Source: a virus. Taken from it: DNA of 38,790 nucleotides. Of the stretch, positions 13,775-20,380 are shown piece after piece. A program made the translations under genes and the position numbers. Under the pieces are notes generated by a model, which was not told the DNA's origin, ran no database searches, and was given only the letters and a program-made list of their open reading frames with translations. The stretch covers positions 1 to 38,790 of the IMG/VR virus record IMGVR_UViG_3300028809_000005; one strand, given 5' to 3'. Every line of letters starts with the position of its first letter. Positions within the stretch are counted from its first letter, which is position 1.

Positions 13775-14122
13775 TTAAGATATTAAATAGTTCATGAATT
13801 TTAATTGCAGCTTCATTTTTGTAATCCCCTCCTTTCTGTCATAATCCTTTACTTTCTTGCTCATTTCCGGGTTCTTATCGCTCCTATCAAGATCATACGG
13901 CGTCAAGTCAATTAACCTATCAATCCTATCTTTAGTCTGTGATATGGAAAGTTTCAAATAATCAGTGTTGGGTTCATTTATTAGATAATTTTCGGCCAAT
14001 TGAATAAATTGAATTCGCTTCTTTATTCTTGATATCTTTGATTTTTCAGTTATGACGCAAAGTTGTTTTGCTTCCTCACGAAGATTGTTTATCTCCATTT
14101 TCACATCCATTAGTGTTTTCAT
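13775..14122 (-). CDS. Helical coiled-coil-like hypothetical protein
   Basis: 115 residues, almost entirely helix-forming and basic (VKMEINNLREEAKQL, KIKKRIQFIQLAENYL-type, RKEGITKMKLQLKFMNYL). The start ATG at 14122 lies inside the end of the replication-like gene (47-base overlap). Could be a coiled-coil accessory to it; function unknown. Confidence 0.6.
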   Translation of the reverse strand: MKTLMDVKMEINNLREEAKQLCVITEKSKISRIKKRIQFIQLAENYLINEPNTDYLKLSISQTKDRIDRLIDLTPYDLDRSDKNPEMSKKVKDYDRKEGITKMKLQLKFMNYLIS

Positions 14123-14897
14123 TCTTTTCGTTTTGAAGTTTAAGTAATAGTTGTTTTACATGAATTGTTTTAACACGGGTGGAAATGTAACGCTGAACCT
14201 TTCTATCTTTACGCCAATCGATGCATTTAAGACGTTCTATTTCGGCTTTATCTTGTGGCGTTTGTGGATATTTCCGCTGTAGTATTGCCAATTCCTCTAC
14301 TCGGGCCTGATTAACTAATTCTTCATTGATCTCAATATTCCCATTACGTTTTAGCCAGTCGTAAAAGCATGTCCAAGGCGTCCACTCGTAGAAGGCGTTA
14401 TCTGGATCAAAGTTTTCGATGAGATTTTCCCATTCATCCGTCCAATCTTCTTCTCCTCGTGGAAGAGAATCTAATACGTCTGAAATTATCGTCACAGGCT
14501 TAAACCCCTTAACTTTCATCAATGCCCATTCTCGGTAAGCGTGGAAAATACGCCCGAAATATTCACAACTAAAATTCTCGTAACACTTCACATCCGCTAA
14601 CTCCAATTGCCCGGCGTAAGCGGATTCAAAAGCCACACGAATTTCCTCAATCCGGTGTGTTCCGTATTCCTGGCGAATCCAGTTTATGAGAACCTGTTTT
14701 TCCTCGTCAACTGGCATGTTATGAGCGCGAATACCTGACATGAGCATAGCAAGGCGTAGCTTCTCCTTTATATCCTCATCGCTGCAAAATCGTATTTGTC
14801 GGCTTTGCAACGCATCCGCTACTCCCCATTCACCACCCTTTGAGGGCGTCAAGTCTTGATTGTGATGTTCCTGTTTTGCCGGCTTGTTGTCCTCCAT
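14076..14897 (-). CDS. Putative replication-associated protein
   Basis: About 273 residues from MEDNKPAKQEHHNQDLTPSK; a longer frame from 14954 is possible but overlaps the upstream gene more deeply. The core segment EKLRLAMLMSGIRAHNMPVD with EIRVAFESAYAGQLELADVK and ENFSCEYFGRIFHAYREWA recalls proteins encoded next to replication and recombination genes in Bacteroidota phages. The acidic C-terminal part (DPDNAFYEWTPWTCFYDWLK) is of unknown role. Function is inferred mainly from position after a replisome-organiser-like ORF and opposite recT. Confidence 0.5.
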   Translation of the reverse strand: MEDNKPAKQEHHNQDLTPSKGGEWGVADALQSRQIRFCSDEDIKEKLRLAMLMSGIRAHNMPVDEEKQVLINWIRQEYGTHRIEEIRVAFESAYAGQLELADVKCYENFSCEYFGRIFHAYREWALMKVKGFKPVTIISDVLDSLPRGEEDWTDEWENLIENFDPDNAFYEWTPWTCFYDWLKRNGNIEINEELVNQARVEELAILQRKYPQTPQDKAEIERLKCIDWRKDRKVQRYISTRVKTIHVKQLLLKLQNEKNENTNGCENGDKQSS

Positions 14898-15135
14898 TGT
14901 TGTAATTTTTAGGTTCAAAAAGACCTTGCCATCCATTTCTAATAGAAGTCTCAATAATTTGCTCCCTTATATCTTCTGGATATTTGCAAAGCCATTTCAT
15001 GGCAGCTTCTTTAGACATCTCTGATTTATAAGGCTTCTTTATCTGTTTCCGATAGTCAATCCATCGAAACCATGCTTCCGTCCATGCCATAAGTTTATTT
15101 TTAAGCAATGTTAGGCGATATTTCGCAATAAACAA
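14830..15135 (-). CDS. Replisome-organiser-like C-terminal domain, stand-alone
   Basis: 101 residues. The segment TEAWFRWIDYRKQIKKPYKS then IIETSIRNGWQGLFEPKNYN resembles the C-terminal DNA-binding tail of phage DnaD/replisome-organiser proteins ('FxxAWxxWxxxRKxxKKP ... IxxSxxNGWQGLFxP'), and the last residues TSQSRLDALKGW match the usual terminus. The expected N-terminal winged helix is missing. It starts at or near the divergent promoter, at ATG 15135, with ATG 15090 as an alternative. It overlaps the next gene by 68 bases. Confidence 0.6.
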   Translation of the reverse strand: MFIAKYRLTLLKNKLMAWTEAWFRWIDYRKQIKKPYKSEMSKEAAMKWLCKYPEDIREQIIETSIRNGWQGLFEPKNYNNGGQQAGKTGTSQSRLDALKGW

Positions 15136-15150
15136 AATTTATTTGCGAAA
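15121..15150. promoter_or_regulatory. Operator-like dyad between divergent operons
   Basis: Near-perfect inverted repeat TTTCGCAATAAA / TTTATTTGCGAAA with one extra base in one arm. It lies at the junction of the leftward and rightward operons and covers the -33 TTTG of the rightward promoter. The half-site TTCGCAA recurs in the dyad at 15398-15411. Confidence 0.65.
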
Positions 15151-15174
15151 GTTGGCATTTTATTTTTACCTTAG
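15142..15174 (+). promoter_or_regulatory. Rightward early promoter
   Basis: TTTG at 15142-15145, 21 bases, then TACCTTAG at 15167-15174 (close to TAnnTTTG). The predicted start is only a few bases before the ATG at 15183, so the mRNA would be nearly leaderless. Confidence 0.5.
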
Positions 15175-15182
15175 CATAAAAT

Positions 15183-15383
15183 ATGAATATGAAAATAGCA
15201 GACAAATACGTGACAATGCAGGAAATGGCGCAAATGCTTGGCGTACCGGCGCGTACTCTTAATGAATGGATGAAAAGGGGATTAGAGATAGAAGGGGTGA
15301 AATCATACGAAAAACTTTACCCGTACAGGTCTAGCCCTTATATGATCGTTCCTGACCAAAAATATTTTGAAAAAAGTTCGTGA
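15183..15383 (+). CDS. Small HTH protein (excisionase/MerR-like)
   Basis: 66 residues. KYVTMQEMAQMLGVPARTLN followed by EWMKRGLEIEGVKSYEK is the winged-helix pattern of excisionase and MerR-type DNA-binding domains, followed by YMIVPDQKYFEKSS. It is the first gene of the rightward operon, between two operator-like dyads, and may be the regulator that binds them. No integrase was found, so a regulatory role is more likely than an excision role; this is inference. Confidence 0.65.
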   Translation: MNMKIADKYVTMQEMAQMLGVPARTLNEWMKRGLEIEGVKSYEKLYPYRSSPYMIVPDQKYFEKSS

Positions 15384-15387
15384 TTTA

Positions 15388-15419
15388 TTTGGTAGATTGC
15401 GAAACTTCGCATATCTTTA
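15388..15419 (+). promoter_or_regulatory. Promoter with central palindrome before the second rightward gene
   Basis: TTTG at 15388-15391, 20 bases, then TATCTTTA at 15412-15419. The spacer contains TGCGAAACTTCGCA (15398-15411), a dyad with the same half-site as the operator at 15121-15150. A protein on this dyad would block RNA polymerase. Confidence 0.55.
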
Positions 15420-15440
15420 CATCATCAAACAAAACAAGCC

Positions 15441-15653
15441 ATGAACGCACAAGAAATCCAATCCGTAAGAAATGAATACCACGCCGCCCCTAAAATGTCA
15501 GCCGGGAACACACATATCGCAGTGATCGTAGAAACCAAAATCAGCGCACGTAAGAAATGGGCGGGTGTGCAGTATTGGACGCCGGAAATGATCGCAGCAG
15601 CCGTGAGGATTAACGATGATCGTTCAGTATCTACATATATAGAAAATCTGTAA
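15441..15653 (+). CDS. Small hypothetical protein
   Basis: 70 residues, MNAQEIQSVRNEYHAAPKMS then SARKKWAGVQYWTPEMIAAA. Basic, mixed alpha/beta. First gene after the second rightward promoter. The GC-rich hairpin at 15660-15675 follows the stop. Function unknown. Confidence 0.6.
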   Translation: MNAQEIQSVRNEYHAAPKMSAGNTHIAVIVETKISARKKWAGVQYWTPEMIAAAVRINDDRSVSTYIENL

Positions 15654-15659
15654 TCACCC

Positions 15660-15675
15660 GGCCGGGCAACCGGCC
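15660..15675 (+). promoter_or_regulatory. GNRA-capped hairpin between small genes
   Basis: GGCCGG-GCAA-CCGGCC, a perfect six-base-pair stem with a GCAA tetraloop, seven bases after one stop and 13 before the next ATG. There is no U-tract, so it is more likely an mRNA stability or translation element than a terminator. Confidence 0.5.
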
Positions 15676-15688
15676 ACATATTTATCTT

Positions 15689-16042
15689 ATGAACACAGCA
15701 AAACGCGAACGCATCATTAAGAACCTTTATGATCTGCAATGTTTGGATAGCTGGGAGGATGGCAGCGACTTCATTGAGTGCATTAAATCAGTTCTGTCAA
15801 ATAATGGTTTTTCTTTTTATCCGCTGTATGTATTAACCGAAAATAGAAAACTTGATGTTATAAGAGTTTATCAAGAGCTTGGATATAATGCAAGAAATGA
15901 AGATTTTGATGAAGATCAATGGATTTCTTTTTATAATTCTTACAATTATTCAGAAGATGCTTTTTCGGATGAAACTAACTATAATTTAAGTTTTGAGCAA
16001 TTTAATAATTTATGTTATAAATACATAGATTTCGGGTTATGA
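15689..16042 (+). CDS. Hypothetical acidic protein
   Basis: 117 residues rich in D, E, Y and N (NARNEDFDEDQWISFYNSYN). The base composition becomes distinctly AT-rich after the first 30 codons. The strongly negative charge would suit a DNA-mimic or inhibitor role, but nothing proves it. The stop overlaps the next start as ATGA. Confidence 0.55.
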   Translation: MNTAKRERIIKNLYDLQCLDSWEDGSDFIECIKSVLSNNGFSFYPLYVLTENRKLDVIRVYQELGYNARNEDFDEDQWISFYNSYNYSEDAFSDETNYNLSFEQFNNLCYKYIDFGL

Positions 16043-16212
16043 TAAACTGGCACAAATTATCTGAATTGGCATTGGATGAGGCATTGCATTATTCGAGGCT
16101 TATTGATGATTCAAATAAGACGAATGTAATGATGCACTATGCAGATTTGGTAAATAAATACCTTGAAATACACAATTATTGCACAATACGACTTTTAAAA
16201 CATGTACAATGA
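16039..16212 (+). CDS. Very small hypothetical protein
   Basis: 57 residues, MINWHKLSELALDEALHYSR then HYADLVNKYLEIHNYCTIRL, entirely helical. ATGA overlaps at both ends support it. Confidence 0.6.
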   Translation: MINWHKLSELALDEALHYSRLIDDSNKTNVMMHYADLVNKYLEIHNYCTIRLLKHVQ

Positions 16213-16316
16213 CGCACTTTTATATCTGGCTTTGCGCCTTCACACCGGCCGCTTTATTCGTGGCCTACACAGTTCGGAAACACTTTTACGCTAACTTCAA
16301 AAAACATGGGAAATGA
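16209..16316 (+). CDS. Very small membrane protein
   Basis: 35 residues with one transmembrane segment (about residues 3-20, FYIWLCAFTPAALFVAY) and a basic tail (VRKHFYANFKKHGK). ATGA overlaps at both start and stop. Confidence 0.6.
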   Translation: MTHFYIWLCAFTPAALFVAYTVRKHFYANFKKHGK

Positions 16317-16582
16317 ACTACGAAAAGAAATTTACTCCCGGCCCATGGCATATAGATGATGATGGTGATGTCAGTTCGATAGACATGCGTACAATTTGTG
16401 AGATAGAGCCATTAAGTAGAAATGAATGGAAATTTAATTCTCACCTAATATCTTCTGCTCCAGAACTTCTGGATGCGATGATTGATGTTTTAGAATTGGC
16501 TTCAGCATATGGAATGAAAGGTTCAATTTATGATAAATGTATTTTATCAGTAAACAAAGCCCTCAACATTAAAAATTCTTAG
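16313..16582 (+). CDS. Conserved phage protein (TPGPWH family)
   Basis: 89 residues. The opening KFTPGPWHIDDDGDV and the later NSHLISSAPELLDAMIDVLE are the two hallmarks of a very common phage protein family ('xTPGPWxV ... ANAxLIAAAPELLEALE'). Function unknown in spite of its wide distribution. The start overlaps the previous gene as ATGA. Confidence 0.8.
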   Translation: MNYEKKFTPGPWHIDDDGDVSSIDMRTICEIEPLSRNEWKFNSHLISSAPELLDAMIDVLELASAYGMKGSIYDKCILSVNKALNIKNS

Positions 16583-16584
16583 TA

Positions 16585-16776
16585 ATGACCACAACGCAAA
16601 TCATATTCGGAACAATTTTAGGCATCGGCCTGTTATCATTCTTACTTTATATCTATGAAAGAACTAAATATCATCTTAACGTCCGTAAAAAACAATCCAA
16701 TTCTGTTGCTCCCAATAATCGTCTGCGGGTATCTTCTTTTGAAGTTAACGTGGATGACGTTTTTGGACGGAACTAG
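16585..16776 (+). CDS. Small membrane protein
   Basis: 63 residues: transmembrane helix at about 5-24 (QIIFGTILGIGLLSFLLYIY), then a basic soluble tail. Its second half shares DNA with another membrane-type frame at 16655-16828. Either one or both may be made. Confidence 0.5.
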   Translation: MTTTQIIFGTILGIGLLSFLLYIYERTKYHLNVRKKQSNSVAPNNRLRVSSFEVNVDDVFGRN

Positions 16777-16828
16777 ATTAGACGACACAAGATTAGATGA
16801 ACACGAAATCGAATCATATCATGACTGA
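16655..16828 (+). CDS. Small membrane protein overlapping the previous gene
   Basis: 57 residues: MKELNIILTSVKNNP, a transmembrane segment ILLLPIIVCGYLLLKL, then an acidic TRLDDTRLDEHEIESYHD tail with a short LDDTRLDE-type repeat. It overlaps the upstream gene by 122 bases in another frame. It overlaps the start of the next small gene by eight bases, which supports it as real. Confidence 0.5.
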   Translation: MKELNIILTSVKNNPILLLPIIVCGYLLLKLTWMTFLDGTRLDDTRLDEHEIESYHD

Positions 16829-16916
16829 ACAAAAACCGCGCAAAGGCTGGCAGATTGTGGAACTTATTCTTTCCATCGCTCCGGCTATTATTAACATATT
16901 CAAAAAGAAGAAATGA
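16821..16916 (+). CDS. Very small hydrophobic protein
   Basis: 31 residues, MTEQKPRKGWQIVELILSIA then PAIINIFKKKK: a short amphipathic or membrane helix with basic ends. The stop overlaps the next ATG as ATGA. Confidence 0.5.
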   Translation: MTEQKPRKGWQIVELILSIAPAIINIFKKKK

Positions 16917-17137
16917 CAAGGGAAGAATTTTTAAGCCTGAAGGAAGGTGATATTGTTTTAATTAATGATTTACATTCTCCTACCCATTCATTTGCTCCTG
17001 GCCAACGCGTCATATACAAAAATGTTGGAAGTTGGCCCGAACCTATAGATGGTTTGTTTTTAGGAACATCAAAATATACGGGTCATCAAATTATTCAGCG
17101 CCTTCACTTTTCTGAAATAATTATATTAAATGAGTAA
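16913..17137 (+). CDS. Small hypothetical protein, beta-rich
   Basis: 74 residues. LSLKEGDIVLINDL...FAPGQRVIYKNVGS suggests an SH3-like barrel start. No family recognised. The stop overlaps the next small gene (start 17130) by eight bases. Confidence 0.55.
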   Translation: MTREEFLSLKEGDIVLINDLHSPTHSFAPGQRVIYKNVGSWPEPIDGLFLGTSKYTGHQIIQRLHFSEIIILNE

Positions 17138-17240
17138 CAAGAAACCACACTACTACCTTGTTTATGAAACATGGGTATGGGCAACGTCGATGCCTGAAGC
17201 AATCAGGATTTATAACGAAATGTATGCTAAAATTCAATAA
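17130..17240 (+). CDS. Very small hypothetical protein
   Basis: 36 residues, MSNKKPHYYLVYETWVWATS then MPEAIRIYNEMYAKIQ: a strand and a helix. A 60-codon frame at 17158-17340 overlaps it and looks like a shadow. Confidence 0.5.
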   Translation: MSNKKPHYYLVYETWVWATSMPEAIRIYNEMYAKIQ

Positions 17241-17242
17241 GC

Positions 17243-17410
17243 ATGTTTTCATACTTACTCACCTTATCGGCTATCCTGTATACGCCATATACAAAGCTTT
17301 CATCAAAAGAAAGAATAAGAAGGGGACGCGTAATAGATAATATCTATTGTATTTTCTGGCTTGCTTTCGGTACTTTTATTGTCTGGTTAATCACAAAATG
17401 TAAATTATGA
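17243..17410 (+). CDS. Small two-helix membrane protein
   Basis: 55 residues with hydrophobic segments at about 2-14 and 36-51 and a basic loop (KERIRRGR) between. It overlaps recT as ATGA, so it is transcribed with it. Confidence 0.55.
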   Translation: MFSYLLTLSAILYTPYTKLSSKERIRRGRVIDNIYCIFWLAFGTFIVWLITKCKL

Positions 17411-18342
17411 CACAAGTTGCGTTAGTAACAGAAAGCAAACTTTTTGACTTTCTATCTCCCAAGAAATCAGACATCGTTCGATTCATGGGTGGAGAGGACA
17501 ACTATAAGCGAGAAGTATCTTTTGCTATTCAAGCTGCAAACTCCAACCCACAATTGCAGAAAGCAACACATGACAGCATTTGTAAAGCAATCTACAACCT
17601 GTCAATTACGGGTCTTTCTCTTAACCCAATCTTAAAACTTGCTTATTTAACGCCTCGTAAGAATGGAGAAGCGATTGAAGCGCTATTAATGCCTTCCTAT
17701 CAGGGATTAGTAAAGCTTTTGAAGGACAGCGGATGCGTTAAGCAAGTATATGCACATTGTAGGTTTGAGGGGGATAATTTCGAATATGCGCTGGGCAGTC
17801 AGGTAACAATCAATCACATCCCACTATTCAAATCAAAGGTAATTTTAGGCGTTTATGCGATCGCTGTACTGCCGGATGGTGAAAAGATCGTAGAGTACAT
17901 GCCGTTAGAGGAAGTTGAGGAAATTAGGAGTAGGTCGGATGGATATCGGGCATTCAAAAAAGGGCTTATTAAGTCCACACCGTGGGTTACAGACGAGGCG
18001 GAAATGTTCAGGAAAACAGCTATCCGGCGCATCTTTAAATATGTTCCAAAGACAAGTAATTATAACAAAATAGCGGAAGCCATCGCGCTGGATGAAAAGG
18101 AGTTCCCGGCAACGCTTGGGCAAGAACAATTTATCGAATCACTTGTTAAAACTTCAACCTACGACCACGACACGCAAGAAATGATTTTAGCTAAGATTGG
18201 AGAAATGACAAGCGGGGAAGCTGAAAACATAATTGCTGACCTTCATATGAACCAGGTTAATCCAATTACTGAAGGATCACCCGGCGCCGGATATAATCAA
18301 GGGGATATTAAGAAGCAGATAAAAGCACAGCATGAAGCCTAA
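17407..18342 (+). CDS. recT: RecT-family single-strand annealing protein
   Basis: 311 residues. The conserved core is clear: FAIQAANSNPQLQKATHDSI, LSITGLSLNPILKLAYLTPR, MPSYQGLVKLLKDSG, then EVEEIRSRSDGYRAFKKG and KTAIRRIFKYVPKT. RecT proteins coat single-stranded DNA and anneal complementary strands in phage recombination and replication. The C-terminal extension is variable, as usual. The partner exonuclease RecE is absent, but a nuclease gene overlaps the 3' end by 11 bases. Confidence 0.93.
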   Translation: MTQVALVTESKLFDFLSPKKSDIVRFMGGEDNYKREVSFAIQAANSNPQLQKATHDSICKAIYNLSITGLSLNPILKLAYLTPRKNGEAIEALLMPSYQGLVKLLKDSGCVKQVYAHCRFEGDNFEYALGSQVTINHIPLFKSKVILGVYAIAVLPDGEKIVEYMPLEEVEEIRSRSDGYRAFKKGLIKSTPWVTDEAEMFRKTAIRRIFKYVPKTSNYNKIAEAIALDEKEFPATLGQEQFIESLVKTSTYDHDTQEMILAKIGEMTSGEAENIIADLHMNQVNPITEGSPGAGYNQGDIKKQIKAQHEA

Positions 18343-18643
18343 AGAATCGCTATTTTTTATCCTTAAATCCATATTCGTTAATGAACTTTACACGGAATAC
18401 AAGTTTCATGAAACGCGCCGTTTTAGGTTCGATTACGCCGTGCCGATGTATAAAATAGCAGTGGAATACGAGGGCATAATGGGAGGTAAGGCTCGGCACA
18501 CAACAATAAAAGGGTATACAAAGGACTGCGAAAAGTACAATTTAGCGAATGAAATGGGTTGGCACGTATTCCGGTATACAGTGCTAAACGTCGATCAATG
18601 TTATAGCAATATTCAATCATTTTTGCGCCATAAACAGAAATAG
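18332..18643 (+). CDS. Restriction-endonuclease-fold nuclease (DUF559/VSR-like)
   Basis: 103 residues. RRFRFDYAVPMYKIAVEYEG supplies the D...ExE-type catalytic pattern of small PD-(D/E)XK nucleases, and HTTIKGYTKDCEKYNLANEM plus GWHVFRYT matches a known phage family with 'GGRH..GKGY..DCEKYNEA..LGW.V.R.T'. It overlaps recT by 11 bases, so it probably cuts DNA in the RecT pathway, for example as a resolvase or end-processing nuclease; this is inference. Last gene of the rightward operon. Confidence 0.75.
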   Translation: MKPKESLFFILKSIFVNELYTEYKFHETRRFRFDYAVPMYKIAVEYEGIMGGKARHTTIKGYTKDCEKYNLANEMGWHVFRYTVLNVDQCYSNIQSFLRHKQK

Positions 18644-18680
18644 CCATCCTAGAAAGGACAGCTATCACTACTTACTAACC

Positions 18681-18703
18681 GGCTCCGTTATTGCAACGGG
18701 GCC
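18681..18703. terminator. Hairpin between convergent operons
   Basis: GGCTCCGTT / AACGGGGCC, a nine-pair stem with one G-T, placed between the rightward nuclease stop and the leftward endolysin stop. U-tracts are weak on both strands, so termination strength is uncertain. Confidence 0.5.
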
Positions 18704-18705
18704 AT

Positions 18706-19200
18706 TTATATTAATACGATATACGGTGACTTCTCGACGAACTTACCGCTTTCATACAGCTTTTTCATATCTTGCCATTTAAGGCCAAATGTTTTTTCAA
18801 AGTGGGGGCCGTCTGGACTTTTCGTCCAATCACCGCCCCATGTCCAGCCGTATTTTTTGAATACCTTAACACACTCGATCCAATCAGCTTGCTTATCTCC
18901 GTCAAAGTCTTTTTCCATATCCCAAATGGCCTGCTTACCATCAACGATAAGGCAAATATCTATAGCTAATCCATAGTTATGATAGCTTTGTCCGGGCTTG
19001 GCATTAGTCTTCCAAGGGCCCTTAATGGTACGGCCAGATGCATAAAGTTGTGCTTGCTCGGCAAAGTCTCGTAAGGTATGAGTAAAGCGACAAATGGCAT
19101 TACCAGTCAGCGCCTCGCATATTTCGCCGTAAATGTCGCGCGCCTCCTGCCTGACGGCTGGGTGCAATAATTCAATACGTTTAAGGGTAATTTCATCCAT
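18706..19200 (-). CDS. M15-family peptidase endolysin
   Basis: 164 residues. SYHNYGLAID (H74, D81) and GPHFE (H133) form the zinc site of the VanY/L-alanyl-D-glutamate peptidase type (Peptidase_M15_4), with FTHTLRDFAEQAQLYASGRT upstream and KYGWTWGGDW between. The enzyme cleaves peptide bridges of peptidoglycan at the end of infection. There is no signal peptide, so it depends on a holin. It is the last gene of the structural/lysis operon. Confidence 0.9.
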   Translation of the reverse strand: MDEITLKRIELLHPAVRQEARDIYGEICEALTGNAICRFTHTLRDFAEQAQLYASGRTIKGPWKTNAKPGQSYHNYGLAIDICLIVDGKQAIWDMEKDFDGDKQADWIECVKVFKKYGWTWGGDWTKSPDGPHFEKTFGLKWQDMKKLYESGKFVEKSPYIVLI

Positions 19201-19256
19201 GTAAGTAGTTATTTGGCTTTTATTTTGTATGATGCAATGATTAGTTTCATAAGTAG

Positions 19257-19526
19257 TTATTTACGGTCTTCCTTGTCTTTTAGGAGAATCTTTATTTCGT
19301 AAATGCTGTTCATTATACGGTCAAACTTTTCGTTCTGGATCTTCATATCAATCTCCCTGTTTTCCTCAAGCTTTGTGATCCGCTGCCCGTGCTGCTGCTG
19401 CGTCATTTCCAGGCGTTCACTATCACGACCCTTTGACACTGCGAAGTTCCACGCGCCGGTAAGACTTACAACAATAGCTACCACCAGCCCTAATAATGCG
19501 TGCCATACTTTCAGCTGTTTTTCCAT
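19257..19526 (-). CDS. Membrane protein with coiled coil, lysis-associated
   Basis: 89 residues: transmembrane helix at about 8-27 (WHALLGLVVAIVVSLTGAWN), then a charged coiled coil (RLEMTQQQHGQRITKLEENR). This looks like XhlA or an inner-membrane spanin. It sits 56 bases upstream of the endolysin and overlaps the preceding gene by 16 bases. Confidence 0.6.
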   Translation of the reverse strand: MEKQLKVWHALLGLVVAIVVSLTGAWNFAVSKGRDSERLEMTQQQHGQRITKLEENREIDMKIQNEKFDRIMNSIYEIKILLKDKEDRK

Positions 19527-19918
19527 TTCCTGCCTTTTTTAAAATGTCGCCACCAAAATAAGCCGCCGCTAACCATCATAATCAATAACTCAACATATAA
19601 CACCCCTTCGCAGCGTTTAAACCATAATAAATAATGAGGCAAATCTATTGCCAATATGATAAAATATGCAGTGAATACGTCTTTAAAATCTCTGTCCTGC
19701 CGGTAATTACCCGTTATATATAGCCAGATTGCCCAAAAAATCATAAGCCAGGAAACAATATTTAAAACATCCTTTATATACCATTGTATATCCAGTTGTT
19801 CAGGTTCAAACATGAATGGAGTGATAACCTTTTCAGGCCGGTTATTTAGTACTCTATGAACTAAATTAACCGGCCATGAAAGGTACATCAGCAGCATTAT
19901 GTACGCTTTTCGGTTCAC
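19511..19918 (-). CDS. Multi-pass membrane protein
   Basis: 135 residues with about three to four hydrophobic segments (near 5-22, 50-68, 85-102, 107-123) and a basic C-terminus (WWRHFKKGRKWKNS). No family recognised. In the lysis region, so a holin or lysis-control role is possible. ATGA overlap with the gene upstream. Confidence 0.5.
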   Translation of the reverse strand: MNRKAYIMLLMYLSWPVNLVHRVLNNRPEKVITPFMFEPEQLDIQWYIKDVLNIVSWLMIFWAIWLYITGNYRQDRDFKDVFTAYFIILAIDLPHYLLWFKRCEGVLYVELLIMMVSGGLFWWRHFKKGRKWKNS

Positions 19919-20109
19919 GGCTTAGTGGGCGGTTTACTTGGGTTAGTTCCCCCAGGCCCTGTGCCTCCTTCGTTACCTGGATCATCGCCTGGAGCGACGT
20001 TGGCTGTTACATCACCATCAGGAATTTCAATTTCGTCACCAACTTGTACGCCTTGGTCAATTAAATCTGGATTCTGATCCAAATCCTCTTGTGTTACAAC
20101 TTTTTTCAT
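19915..20109 (-). CDS. Small acidic Pro/Gly-rich protein
   Basis: 64 residues: acidic start (VVTQEDLDQNPDLIDQGVQV) containing GDEIEIPDG, then a disordered DDPGNEGGTGPGGTNPSKPP tail. Possibly a virion decoration or linker protein; function unknown. Confidence 0.5.
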   Translation of the reverse strand: MKKVVTQEDLDQNPDLIDQGVQVGDEIEIPDGDVTANVAPGDDPGNEGGTGPGGTNPSKPPTKP

Positions 20110-20375
20110 GTGTTTTCAGTTTTATCTTGTTTAGCAGTAAACGAAAGGCCGAAAGTAGTGGCCAATGCTGCAAATATAACATCCATCCACTTAATTACCG
20201 CGTCAGGTACGTCTAAAATGCCATTAGCATCTAATGAATAAGCTGCCCCAGCGAGCGCGATCAATAAACCTGCGATGTATCGAAGCGCCACATACCTTTT
20301 GGGTGATTTCTCTTTAATTCCGTTGATAAAATCACGGAATATTTGCGTACTTAGAATGTATTTAAGAATATTCAT
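20106..20375 (-). CDS. Holin candidate
   Basis: 89 residues with two hydrophobic stretches (about 31-47, ALRYIAGLLIALAGAAYSL, and 61-78, AVIKWMDVIFAALATTFGL) and a charged C-terminal tail. The size, topology and position in the lysis cluster fit a class II holin that permeabilises the inner membrane for the endolysin; the assignment is inferred. Confidence 0.55.
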   Translation of the reverse strand: MNILKYILSTQIFRDFINGIKEKSPKRYVALRYIAGLLIALAGAAYSLDANGILDVPDAVIKWMDVIFAALATTFGLSFTAKQDKTENT

Positions 20376-20380
20376 AATTA

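Noticed and set aside
17158-17340. 60-codon frame between 17137 and recT
   Set aside because: Overlaps two better small genes (17130-17240 and 17243-17410) that obey the ATGA/overlap spacing of the operon.
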